Source of the DNA: Pseudomonas sp. N3-W
GTDB taxonomy: Bacteria; Pseudomonadota; Gammaproteobacteria; Pseudomonadales; Pseudomonadaceae
Length of the DNA stretch: 64,000 bases
Direction of reading: 5' to 3'
NCBI RefSeq assembly: GCF_024970185.1
Contig: NZ_CP103965.1
Span: 4,398,001 to 4,462,000, forward strand
The position numbers and the translations under genes were made by a program. The notes beneath the pieces were generated by a model that had not been told where the DNA came from, searched no databases, and saw nothing but the letters and a program-made list of their open reading frames with translations. Shown here in pieces: positions 47,951 through 56,270 of this stretch (position 1 is its first letter; each line of letters starts with the position of its first letter).

Positions 47951-48161
47951 CAATGAATTGGCGTCGCGCCAACCTCCCGAACACGCGTCATCCATGGCGT
48001 GATGACTTCCGCTTTTCATTTAACCCTTGATATAAAAACACTGTTTACAAACGACACCGCGCCTATAAATCAACACGGATCAAATCTTCGTCTTACGTAA
48101 ACATGTCAATCACCAAGGAATTACCAGGCCGTATTATTTCAACTTGCCAAGTGGATTAAGT

Positions 48162-48196
48162 TAGGAAATTTCCTTCTATTTGTAGGAAATTTCCCA
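48162..48196. promoter_or_regulatory. Tandem BvgA-type operators upstream of the adhesin
   Basis: TAGGAAATTTCCTT (48162-48175) and TAGGAAATTTCCCA (48183-48196), starts exactly 21 bp apart. The first differs from the perfect palindrome at one base, the second at one base in the last arm. They lie 212-246 bp upstream of the ESPR start (143-177 bp from the ATG at 48019) and after the stop of REC-EAL copy 2. Confidence 0.75.
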
Positions 48197-48248
48197 GCAA
48201 ACTGAAACCATGAAAACGCATTGAAAATCTCGTCCGCCATCAGTTTTT

Positions 48249-49466
48249 TCAATCACTGACCGAACAACTAACAGCCGCCATTCGCTGAAGATCCAGCCAA
48301 TTCAACAATCCCGCCGCCGTCATCGGTCGCGCGCACAAGTACCCCTGCCCTTGGGTACACCCAAGTTCCAACAAGACTTGACGTTGCTCTTCGGTTTCGA
48401 TGCCTTCGACTACCACCGTCATGCCCAATGCTTCACCCAGCGCCAGGGTGCTTTTTATGACGGCGCGGCAACGCGGCTCTTGCTTGAGCCCGCGAACGAA
48501 TTCGGCGTCGAGTTTGATTTCGTTGAACGGCAACTGACACAGGCGCTGCAAGGATGAAAACCCCGCGCCAAAATCATCGATAGACAGGCTGCAACCCATC
48601 ATGCGCAAGCGCACCAGGCTTTCCAGACTGATTGCAGGCGCTTCGAGCAACCCCGTTTCGGTCAGTTCGAACGTCAGCCCTGAACCGGGCAGATCATAAT
48701 CACTCAATAGCGTTTTGATCCGGCATGTCAGTTGGGCATTGACCAGTTGCGCAGCCTGCAGATTGAAAGCGATGTTGAGCGCGAATCCCTGATCGAGTGC
48801 CTGACGCTGAAGCTTCAGCCCTTGCTCCAACTGAAGGAACAGCAAGTCATCCATCAACCCGCAGCGCTCGATAGTCGGTATGAACACTGAGGCTGGCAGT
48901 ACGCCTTTGGCAGGATGGTGCCAACGCGCCAAGGCTTCAATGCTGCACACATCACCGGTCAGCAGGTCGAATTTTGGTTGAAAGTAAGTCTGCAATTGCT
49001 GATCGGCGAGCGCCCGGCGCACCTCTTCTTCAGTCGCTGATCCAGCGACAGGAGCCACGGCCCGTTCATCAACAGGTTCGTTCATGTGTTTCGCCAGTAA
49101 TCGCTGCAGGGCACTGAATTGCAAGGGTTTGCCGACGTCGCCCAGTAGCACCATCCCTAACAGCGAAACCAACTGCCCCACCGCCCGACGCACATCTGCG
49201 GACAACGAACTGCTGATGATGATCGACCCCGCCAGCCGGGATCGGCCCACGGTTTGTAGAAGAGCCAGACTGTCCACACCCTCCATGCGCAGGTCGCACA
49301 AGGTGATATCCACCGCACCGACCTGTTCGAGAATCCCCAGAGCTTGCTGGCCATCGGCGGCAACAAAGACTTCCTGGCAGCCGGACTGCCAAAGCATGTT
49401 GACCGCAATCGAGCGATGGAAAGCGTTGTCGCCAATAACCAGAATACGTAATGGGAGCATATGCAT
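48249..49466 (-). CDS. REC-EAL response regulator (RocR-like), copy 2
   Basis: Protein of 405 aa, similar to copy 1 throughout. Receiver: Asp58 (LCDLRMEGVDS) and Lys present, but the acidic pair is reduced to Gly-Asp (12-13). EAL domain has EALARW, FNLQAAQL, FELTET, DDFGAGFSSL, IKLD, EGIE and QGQGY, all catalytic residues kept. It lies between kinase copy 2 and the adhesin, with its own tandem operators 61-95 bp upstream, shared with the divergent small protein gene. Phosphodiesterase activity is expected; how phosphorylation controls it is unclear. Confidence 0.93.
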   Translation of the reverse strand: MHMLPLRILVIGDNAFHRSIAVNMLWQSGCQEVFVAADGQQALGILEQVGAVDITLCDLRMEGVDSLALLQTVGRSRLAGSIIISSSLSADVRRAVGQLVSLLGMVLLGDVGKPLQFSALQRLLAKHMNEPVDERAVAPVAGSATEEEVRRALADQQLQTYFQPKFDLLTGDVCSIEALARWHHPAKGVLPASVFIPTIERCGLMDDLLFLQLEQGLKLQRQALDQGFALNIAFNLQAAQLVNAQLTCRIKTLLSDYDLPGSGLTFELTETGLLEAPAISLESLVRLRMMGCSLSIDDFGAGFSSLQRLCQLPFNEIKLDAEFVRGLKQEPRCRAVIKSTLALGEALGMTVVVEGIETEEQRQVLLELGCTQGQGYLCARPMTAAGLLNWLDLQRMAAVSCSVSD

Positions 49467-49526
49467 TGAAGCGGCTCACTCTAAAAGGAATGAGTCGATT
49501 GTCCGGACCTGACCGGTGGGTATCTC

Positions 49527-49561
49527 TAGGAAAATTCTCCCTGAATGTAGGAAATTTCCCA
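49527..49561. promoter_or_regulatory. Tandem BvgA-type operators upstream of REC-EAL copy 2
   Basis: TAGGAAAATTCTCC (49527-49540) and TAGGAAATTTCCCA (49548-49561), starts exactly 21 bp apart, 61-95 bp upstream of the ATG at 49466. Confidence 0.72.
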
Positions 49562-49615
49562 GCATCGCGACACCGGCGATGGACTGCGGCCTATCGGTAG
49601 CGGGTTGTTGCTCTT

Positions 49616-49629
49616 TGCGAAATTTCCTA
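49616..49629. promoter_or_regulatory. BvgA-type operator between REC-EAL copy 2 and the small protein
   Basis: TGCGAAA/TTTCCTA: right heptad exact, left with two changes. It lies 84-97 bp upstream of the plus-strand small protein gene, so the region has three sites serving both directions. Confidence 0.6.
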
Positions 49630-49712
49630 CATACACGGGATTGAATTCATTACTAATGTTTAGCGCATCGTTGAATACAGTAATTGGCCCACGCCCCCAG
49701 GAAATAGTCGAC

Positions 49713-49910
49713 ATGACGAAAGAGCGAAAGCAACTACGGATATTACTCAGGCGACACGAAGACAATCTTGAGCTGCTGACCGCACATAGCGAATCCTGGC
49801 GAGGCGAAGATCGCGACAGAGGCGCCGCAACCCTGCAGAATCTGAAAGTGCAGATGGAACGATTGTTGAAACAATTGAACAAGCGCAAGGGACGCAAACT
49901 AACGGACTGA
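49713..49910 (+). CDS. Small basic coiled-coil protein, unknown function
   Basis: Protein of 65 aa, rich in Lys, Arg, Leu and Gln (RKQLRILLRRHEDN...NLKVQMERLLKQLNKRKG), predicted as one long amphipathic helix. AGGAA lies about 10 bp before ATG 49713. It is the only plus-strand gene in the 32-55 kb regulatory cluster, is divergent from REC-EAL copy 2 and has a TTTCCTA site upstream. No family recognised. It could act as a small partner of a kinase or regulator, but that is inference from position. Confidence 0.6.
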   Translation: MTKERKQLRILLRRHEDNLELLTAHSESWRGEDRDRGAATLQNLKVQMERLLKQLNKRKGRKLTD

Positions 49911-49985
49911 TGCCGTCCAGCGTTCGCACTCATGGTTAACTTCTACAGGCACTAAAATCAGGGCCGAAAGTTCCGGCCCCGAGAT

Positions 49986-52900
49986 CTAGAGTGCGGGTTC
50001 ACCCATGCTCTGCTCCAGCGTCTGCGCCAATCGCTCCATTGCTTGCTGCAATGCGTCCACTGCCTCTGTCAACAAGACAGAGTCCGCCCCCATGCAGATG
50101 ACCTCCAACTGCTCGCAGCACTGGATCACGCTGCGCGCCTTGATGATTCGCGCGCCGCCCTTGAGCCGATGAGCCAGGTCGCTAAGGCCGGACAAGTCAT
50201 GCTCGCCGAACAGTTTGATCAGCCGCAACATGTCCTCTTCGTTACTGGTGGCCAGATCGCCGAGCAGTTTTCTGATCGCGGCGTGATCGCCACGCGTCAG
50301 TTGCTGCAAGCTATTGAGGTCGATGTCGCCTTCAACCTCGGGCGCCTTCGCGCCCAGCGGCAATGCCTGGATGCCGGGTTTGATCAAGGCCAGTCGGGCA
50401 CTCAGATCCACCAGGCTGATGGGTTTGAAGAGGCAATCGTTCATCCCTTCTGCCAGGCAACGCTCCTTTTCCTCCGGCTGGGCATTGGCAGTGAAACCGA
50501 GGATCAGGCACGGCTCGGCACCCGATGCCTTTTCTTCGTCACGAATGGCCCGCGTCAGCTCGTAGCCGTTCATGACAGGCATGTTGCAGTCGGTAATGAC
50601 CACATCGAAGTTGCCGTTGCGCCAGGCGCGCAGGCCATGGGCGCCGTCTTCAGCGTCGCAGACCCCGTGACCCAGGTAGGACAACTGCTGGGAGAGCAGC
50701 AAACGGTTGGCCGGGTAGTCGTCGATCACCAGGATGTTGAGCACACAGCCCTGAGACGCGGGCTCGACCGCTGGCAACTCGGCAACGGGCATGGGTGGCA
50801 AGATAACCAGATTGAGGCAGATATCGATCTGCGTGCCCTTGCCCGGCTCGCTGCTCAGGTTCAGTTCTCCCTGCATCATTTCACACAGCGTACGGCTGAT
50901 GACCAGGCCCAGTCCCGAACCACCCCGCGCCGACTGGTGATTATTGCTGGCCTGACCGAAAGGACTGAACAGTCGCTCCTGGTCAGTGGCGCAAATGCCG
51001 ATGCCGGAGTCCTTGACTTGCACATGAATCGCCAGGCGCTCGCCGCCTGCACCGAGCGCAGACTGCACGCTCAAACGCACCTCGCCTTCGTCGGTAAACT
51101 TGATCGCATTGCTCAGCAAGTTGGAAAGAATCTGTTTGAAGCGCAGCGGATCAATCAGGACATCGCGACAGGCCTTGAGGTCGAAATCCAGCAACAGTCG
51201 CAGGCCTTTTTGCCGAGCCACCCCTTCGAACATACGCACCACTGATTCGACCAGTTCACGCAAACTGGCCCGCTCCGGGGCCAGGGACAGGCGGCCGGAT
51301 TCGATGCGTGCGATATCGAGAATGTCGCCGATCAGGTCCAGCAGTCCCCGCGCCGCGCCAGAAGCGACTTCGATCGCGAACCGGTCCGTGACACCTTGGT
51401 CGGCCTTCTTCATGGCCAGTTCGAGCATGCCGATCACAGCGTTGATCGGGGTACGGATTTCATGGCTCATGGTTGCCAGAAAAGTGGTTTTCGCGCGGTT
51501 GGCTTCATCGGCGCTTTTCTTGGCATTCTGCAATTGTTCGAACAGAAGCTGTCGTTCGCTGATATCGATCCAGCCGGCAATGATCCCGGTCACCACGCCA
51601 TCGCTGGTGCGATACGGCAACATCCAGTGATACACCGTGTGGATCGTGCCGTTTCTGCGGGTGACGGCGCGGTCCTGTATCCATCGCGTACCGTCCGCCA
51701 TCACCTTCATGTAGGCGTCCTGACAGGCCACAGCGTCGGCATGACTGAGCACTGTGCTGTCGATAATCTGCTTGCCCATCACCGCCTCGCGCGCGACCCC
51801 GAGCACGTCAAGGTAGGCCGAATTACAACTCACCAGCCGGCCCTGGCGATCACGTACATAAATCGGGTGGGGCGTGCCGTCGATCAAGACGCGCATGAAC
51901 TCCATCTGGTCATTGAGCGCCCGCTCGGCCTTTTCGCGAGTGAGGACCAGCTGACGCAAATACACGATCCGCCATGCAGCGATGATCAGCAACAACGCGA
52001 AAAGGAGAAAACCCTGTATGACCGCTGAGCGATTGTGCTGCCAGTTGCCATTCTCGATCACCACGTCGTAATGCCAGCGGCCCGTCAGTTCATCCATTTC
52101 TTCTGGCGGAATGCTTTGCAGGGCTTTGTCCAGAATTGAATAAAGCTCCAGCGCCCCACGCTCAGTGGCAAAGGCGATCTGGGCCGACTGCAAACCGACG
52201 ATACCGGCCACGCGCAGGCGATCGCGGTATTCGCGCAGGATCAGGTAACGCCCGTTGATCAGCGAGTTGATGGCGCCGTCCGCCTTCCCCTTGTCCACCA
52301 ACGCCGTGGCATCGGCCGAAGACGTTGTCTCGATCAACTGTATGCCCGGGTATTTTGTGCTGATGAAATCATGCAGTGCATTGCCGCGTCTGAGCGCCAG
52401 CTTTTTGCCAACCATGTCCTCCAGTGTGTCTGGGCTATCCGACGCGTCCCGAGTGATCAGGACAAACGGGTTGGTCAGATAAGGCCGGGTAAACCGCAGC
52501 TCGTTTTCACGTTCAGCACTGGGGTTGAACGCCGCCAGCAGATCCGCATTGCCGCCCCTGACCTGTTCGATCAACTTGTCCATTGAATTGCCGCGCAGCA
52601 CATCGAATTTCAAACCGGTACGTTGGCTGATCTTGGCCAGCACCTCGGCACTGATGCCCCGGAACTCGCCCCGCTCATCGAAGAACGAGACGGGGGCCAG
52701 GCTATCGTTGACTGCCACTGTCAGACGCGGATGTTTTTCCAGCCAACGTTGTTCGGCGGCGGTAAAGCGAAGTGGGTGAAGGCCGGAAATGCTCATGTCA
52801 CCGGCACTCCAGCGCTGCAGAATCGTCATGCGATCCGTGATTGGAATCGCCGCCAGCGCGGTATTGACGATATTGAGCAGACGACGATTGTGCTGGTTCA

Positions 52901-53639
52901 TGGCGAAGGAGAAATGCGTGGTGTACACGCCTGGCAACTGCGTCAGGCGCACGTCATCCAGAAAGTGTTTATTGACCAGATAGTGGGTGCTGATGGCATC
53001 ACCCACATACGCATCCGCCTGACCAAACGCCACGGCACCGATCGCGCTCTGGGCCGAATCATAGAGCTGTATCTGAGCCTTGGGATAGGCCGAACTGAGG
53101 GCCTCCATCGGCTGATAATGGTCAAGTATGGCCAGTTGAATGCCGGGCAGGTCCGGTGTCAACACTTGCTCGGCGCCCCGGCGAGTTACCAGTTCTGACG
53201 GGGCTTTAGCATAGGCACTGCTGAGCACCAGTTCTGGATCCGCCGCATCGGCACTGTTGGCGGTGCCCACCAGATCCACCTCACCGAGCGCGAGTGCCTC
53301 TATCACCTCGGCTCGGGAGTCATAGCGACGCACTTCGACCTGAATGTGCAACATCGCGGCCAGTAGCTGCGCATAGTCAGCGGTGATGCCCTCGTAATCC
53401 TGCCCCCCATTGGTGACCATGTCGAAGGGTGCATGGTCTGGCGCCGATACGCCCAGGCGCAGTGAGTTTCTGCTGCGTAACCAGCGCCAGTCCGCCTCAT
53501 CCAGAAAGACTGAACTGCTTTCGCCATTCGAACGGCCGTACAGGTTTAGCGATTGCATTTCGGCATGGGCTGTCGAAAACATCCCCAACTGACTGAGCAA
53601 AAATGCTGCGAGTAGATAGCTGCGCACAGGGATTTCCAC
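49986..53639 (-). CDS. BvgS/RocS-like hybrid sensor histidine kinase with PAS, copy 2
   Basis: Protein of 1217 aa. Signal segment (about 5-25), two periplasmic Venus-flytrap domains (about 65-275 and 300-535), TM at about 545-565, a PAS domain (about 590-705, HPIYVRDRQGRLVSCN), HisKA with SHEIRTPINA (His726), HATPase with GSGLGLVISRTL, receiver (Asp1017, ITDCNMPVMNG) and Hpt (His1157, LAHRLKGG). It has the full Bordetella BvgS layout, including the PAS missing in copy 1. The GTG start abuts the TGA stop of the regulator gene. Confidence 0.94.
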   Translation of the reverse strand: MEIPVRSYLLAAFLLSQLGMFSTAHAEMQSLNLYGRSNGESSSVFLDEADWRWLRSRNSLRLGVSAPDHAPFDMVTNGGQDYEGITADYAQLLAAMLHIQVEVRRYDSRAEVIEALALGEVDLVGTANSADAADPELVLSSAYAKAPSELVTRRGAEQVLTPDLPGIQLAILDHYQPMEALSSAYPKAQIQLYDSAQSAIGAVAFGQADAYVGDAISTHYLVNKHFLDDVRLTQLPGVYTTHFSFAMNQHNRRLLNIVNTALAAIPITDRMTILQRWSAGDMSISGLHPLRFTAAEQRWLEKHPRLTVAVNDSLAPVSFFDERGEFRGISAEVLAKISQRTGLKFDVLRGNSMDKLIEQVRGGNADLLAAFNPSAERENELRFTRPYLTNPFVLITRDASDSPDTLEDMVGKKLALRRGNALHDFISTKYPGIQLIETTSSADATALVDKGKADGAINSLINGRYLILREYRDRLRVAGIVGLQSAQIAFATERGALELYSILDKALQSIPPEEMDELTGRWHYDVVIENGNWQHNRSAVIQGFLLFALLLIIAAWRIVYLRQLVLTREKAERALNDQMEFMRVLIDGTPHPIYVRDRQGRLVSCNSAYLDVLGVAREAVMGKQIIDSTVLSHADAVACQDAYMKVMADGTRWIQDRAVTRRNGTIHTVYHWMLPYRTSDGVVTGIIAGWIDISERQLLFEQLQNAKKSADEANRAKTTFLATMSHEIRTPINAVIGMLELAMKKADQGVTDRFAIEVASGAARGLLDLIGDILDIARIESGRLSLAPERASLRELVESVVRMFEGVARQKGLRLLLDFDLKACRDVLIDPLRFKQILSNLLSNAIKFTDEGEVRLSVQSALGAGGERLAIHVQVKDSGIGICATDQERLFSPFGQASNNHQSARGGSGLGLVISRTLCEMMQGELNLSSEPGKGTQIDICLNLVILPPMPVAELPAVEPASQGCVLNILVIDDYPANRLLLSQQLSYLGHGVCDAEDGAHGLRAWRNGNFDVVITDCNMPVMNGYELTRAIRDEEKASGAEPCLILGFTANAQPEEKERCLAEGMNDCLFKPISLVDLSARLALIKPGIQALPLGAKAPEVEGDIDLNSLQQLTRGDHAAIRKLLGDLATSNEEDMLRLIKLFGEHDLSGLSDLAHRLKGGARIIKARSVIQCCEQLEVICMGADSVLLTEAVDALQQAMERLAQTLEQSMGEPAL

Positions 53640-54266
53640 TCAGATCAAACTATTACGCTTGGCAAAATCGGCCAGGTACACCACCGACTTCACGTTGAGT
53701 TTTTCAATCAGGCGGGTCTTGTACGTACTGACAGTCTTGTTGCTCAACAACATGGCATCACCGATTTCCTTGTTACTCAAACCTCGGGCAAGTTGTTGCA
53801 GAATCGTCAGTTCACGATCGGAAAGGCCGCGGATCATCTCCAGCTCGGTGGAATCGATATCAATTCGGCGTACGGAATTGCCCGCCAGGTTTGGAAAGAA
53901 GGTATATCCAGCCATGAGTGCCTTGATCGCCTTGCTCAACTCACCCAATTCGTCGGTTTTCGATATATAACCGGCAGCGCCCGCCTTCATGCAGCGCATG
54001 GCATAAAAGGCCGCTGATTGAGAGGTCAATACCAGGATCTTGCTGGACAGCTTCAGCGCGCTGATCCGGCTGAGAACTTCCAGGCCGTCCAGGCTGGGCA
54101 TGGCAATGTCCAACAGGATAAGTTCCGGGTCATGCTTGCGAGCCAGTTGCACCGCATCGGCGCCATTATCAGCTTCGGCGACGACTTCGAATCGTTCATG
54201 TTCAAGCAGCAATTTCACCGTCGCCCGAATGAACGGATGATCATCTACAACCAACGCTCTATGCAT
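53640..54266 (-). CDS. BvgA-like NarL-family response regulator, copy 2
   Basis: Protein of 208 aa: DDHP at 8-11, phospho-Asp53 (ILLDIAMPSLDG), then the HTH (LSDRELTILQQLARGLSNKE, SNKTVSTYKTRLIEKLNV). The segments MAGYTFFP and SNKTVSTYKTRL match BvgA in my memory almost residue for residue, closer than copy 1. It should bind TTTCCTA-type heptads. ATG 54266 is at the receiver start. Confidence 0.94.
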   Translation of the reverse strand: MHRALVVDDHPFIRATVKLLLEHERFEVVAEADNGADAVQLARKHDPELILLDIAMPSLDGLEVLSRISALKLSSKILVLTSQSAAFYAMRCMKAGAAGYISKTDELGELSKAIKALMAGYTFFPNLAGNSVRRIDIDSTELEMIRGLSDRELTILQQLARGLSNKEIGDAMLLSNKTVSTYKTRLIEKLNVKSVVYLADFAKRNSLI

Positions 54267-54390
54267 TTGAACCTCTCTGTAAGACGCCCCGGGAAGGATC
54301 AAGCATCAAAAGACCGCGGAAAAAATCACCCTTTGGTGTGGCCAACATCACTGTGTCATCCGGCAGCCATATCGAAATACTTCAGACCTT

Positions 54391-55581
54391 CTAATCGGTG
54401 GATTCCGGGTTCTGTAGCCACTGCGTGAACCGTTGGGCATCCATCGGACGAGTCAGGTGAAATCCCTGGCCAAATGAACAACCCATTTCCACCAGCCCAT
54501 CGCGGATAAGCTGACTGCTGACACCCTCGATCACCAGGCTCATGTTCAGCGACCGGGCCAACGCCAGGGTGCAAGTGACCATCGCCCGGGTGTGCGGCTC
54601 GGCAATTGAGCGCACGAGTTGCCCGTCGAGCTTGAGTTGGTTGAACGGCAGCTGGGACAGCAATGTCAGCGAGGAAAAACCCATGCCGAAATCATCGATC
54701 GACAGGCTGCAGCCCATCATGCGCAGGCGCAGCAGGTTTTCCCGGGTCGCCCGAGGGACGTCGAGCAAGCCGTTTTCAGCGACTTCGAACAACAACGTCG
54801 ACCCTGGAAAATTGTGGCTCTTCAAGACGCTATAGATGTGGTCGGTCAGGTCATTGCGGGCCAGTTGCGAGGCGTGAAGGTTGAAAGCCAATTCCAGGCC
54901 CAGGCCAGACTGGCGCAAGGCACGCAACAGGCTCATGCCTTGCTCAAGCATTTGCTTGAGCATTTCATCGATCAGGTCGTAGGCCAGCACGGCAGCCAGA
55001 AAGTCCTTGGGCAACAGCAGCCCCCGAATCGGGTGCTCCCAACGCGCCAGCGCTTCAGCTCCGGCCAATGCAGCACTGTTCATATCGAACTTGGGCTGGA
55101 ACCAGGCTTTGAACTCCCCCCGATCCAGGCCACGACGAACGTCCTCTTCACTGGGCAGTCGATAAAGTGGTGACGGATCGGCTTGCGCCGGCAAGCGTCG
55201 GTGACAATAGCGCTGCAAGATATCTTGCAGCGTATAGAGCTGCGTGGGCTTGCTCAGGACACCCAGCAACTGCAACCCCGAAAAGCGCGTCATCTGTTCG
55301 ACGGCGCGACGCAACTCCGGGCGCAACTCACTGCACAGGGCGACCGCGCGGACCATGCCGCTGTGCCCGACACAATGCAGGAAGTCCAGGCAGTCGAGGG
55401 CGGTATTGCTCAGGTCGCAGAGCACGATGTCCACGCCCCCCTCCCGATCTATCTGTGCCATTGCCCCTTCGCTGTTATCCGCCTGCAAAATATCGCTGAC
55501 GCCCAAATGCTGCAGAGCCGTGACCAACACACCGCGCCGAAACGCGTGATTTTCTAAAACGAGAACGCTAGGGGATTCCAT
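54391..55581 (-). CDS. REC-EAL response regulator (RocR-like), copy 3 (diverged)
   Basis: Protein of 396 aa. Receiver has Asp56 (LCDLSNTALDC) and Lys (VLSKP), with Glu10-Asn11 instead of the acidic pair. EAL domain: EALARW, FNLHASQL, FEVAEN (Glu kept), DDFGMGFSSL, LKLD, EGVSS instead of EGIE, and FGQGF. The first Glu of EGV and the Gln are kept, so activity is possible, but the change to SS and the degraded receiver suggest altered control. ATG 55581 is preferred over TTG 55614. Confidence 0.9.
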   Translation of the reverse strand: MESPSVLVLENHAFRRGVLVTALQHLGVSDILQADNSEGAMAQIDREGGVDIVLCDLSNTALDCLDFLHCVGHSGMVRAVALCSELRPELRRAVEQMTRFSGLQLLGVLSKPTQLYTLQDILQRYCHRRLPAQADPSPLYRLPSEEDVRRGLDRGEFKAWFQPKFDMNSAALAGAEALARWEHPIRGLLLPKDFLAAVLAYDLIDEMLKQMLEQGMSLLRALRQSGLGLELAFNLHASQLARNDLTDHIYSVLKSHNFPGSTLLFEVAENGLLDVPRATRENLLRLRMMGCSLSIDDFGMGFSSLTLLSQLPFNQLKLDGQLVRSIAEPHTRAMVTCTLALARSLNMSLVIEGVSSQLIRDGLVEMGCSFGQGFHLTRPMDAQRFTQWLQNPESTD

Positions 55582-55666
55582 CTCGCCAATTACTCTGCAA
55601 AAGCGTGGAGTCAAAATTGTGGCTAACTCATGACACTGCCAACGAAGGATTTATCTCTCTGGCCTG

Positions 55667-55680
55667 TAGGAAATTTCCTA
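55667..55680. promoter_or_regulatory. Perfect BvgA-type palindrome upstream of REC-EAL copy 3
   Basis: TAGGAAATTTCCTA, a perfect 14-bp palindrome and the best site in the window, 86-99 bp upstream of the ATG at 55581. A weak partner (AAGGATTTATCTCT) starts 22 bp before it. Confidence 0.75.
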
Positions 55681-55847
55681 GCGGCTTGCAGGGGTAGCTG
55701 CAGTGACGTGCACTGCAAAGAGTGATAACGGCCTGCGCTGCAAAGGCTCAGTAGCGTCGAAGGAACTGCTGGATGCGCACCGCCGCCGTCGAATACAGAC
55801 CTGTCAACATTTTCCCCACTCCGATGGCGATGCGTTGTTTTTTTGGC

Positions 55848-56201
55848 TCAACCAGCGGCAATGACCGTGATTTCAATCAGCAACTCCGGCAGTGCCAGGC
55901 GCGACTCCACGGTTGCACGGGCGGGCGTGTGACCTTCTGGCACCCACGCATCCCACACCTCGTTCATTTTTGAAAAGTCAGATTGAATGTTCGCCAGCCA
56001 TATCTGCGCCGAAACAATGCGTGTCTTGTCCAGCCCCGCCTTTTCCAGAAAGTCGTCTATTTTTTGCAGCACCTGAGCGGTTTGGCCTTTGATGTCCTGC
56101 GTCGCGTCGGAAGCGGTCTGCCCGCCGATGAAGACAAAGCCGTTGCAGACCACCGCGCGGCTCATACGATGATTACTGTCGATGCGAACAATTTCTTTCA
56201 T
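55848..56201 (-). CDS. RidA/YjgF/UK114-family imine deaminase
   Basis: Protein of 117 aa of normal RidA length. It has GQTASD near residue 28 and TPARATVESRLALPELLIEI, which holds the Arg and Glu that bind the imine carboxylate. RidA proteins hydrolyse reactive enamines and imines. It follows the opine-oxidase-like genes by 69 bp on the same strand, consistent with clearing imines made by those flavoenzymes. Confidence 0.93.
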   Translation of the reverse strand: MKEIVRIDSNHRMSRAVVCNGFVFIGGQTASDATQDIKGQTAQVLQKIDDFLEKAGLDKTRIVSAQIWLANIQSDFSKMNEVWDAWVPEGHTPARATVESRLALPELLIEITVIAAG

Positions 56202-56270
56202 GGGTTAAATGCCTTGTGAGGAGTGTCAGTCAGTACAGCGGGTCATCCGCAGGGCTACCCGCACTTGCTG

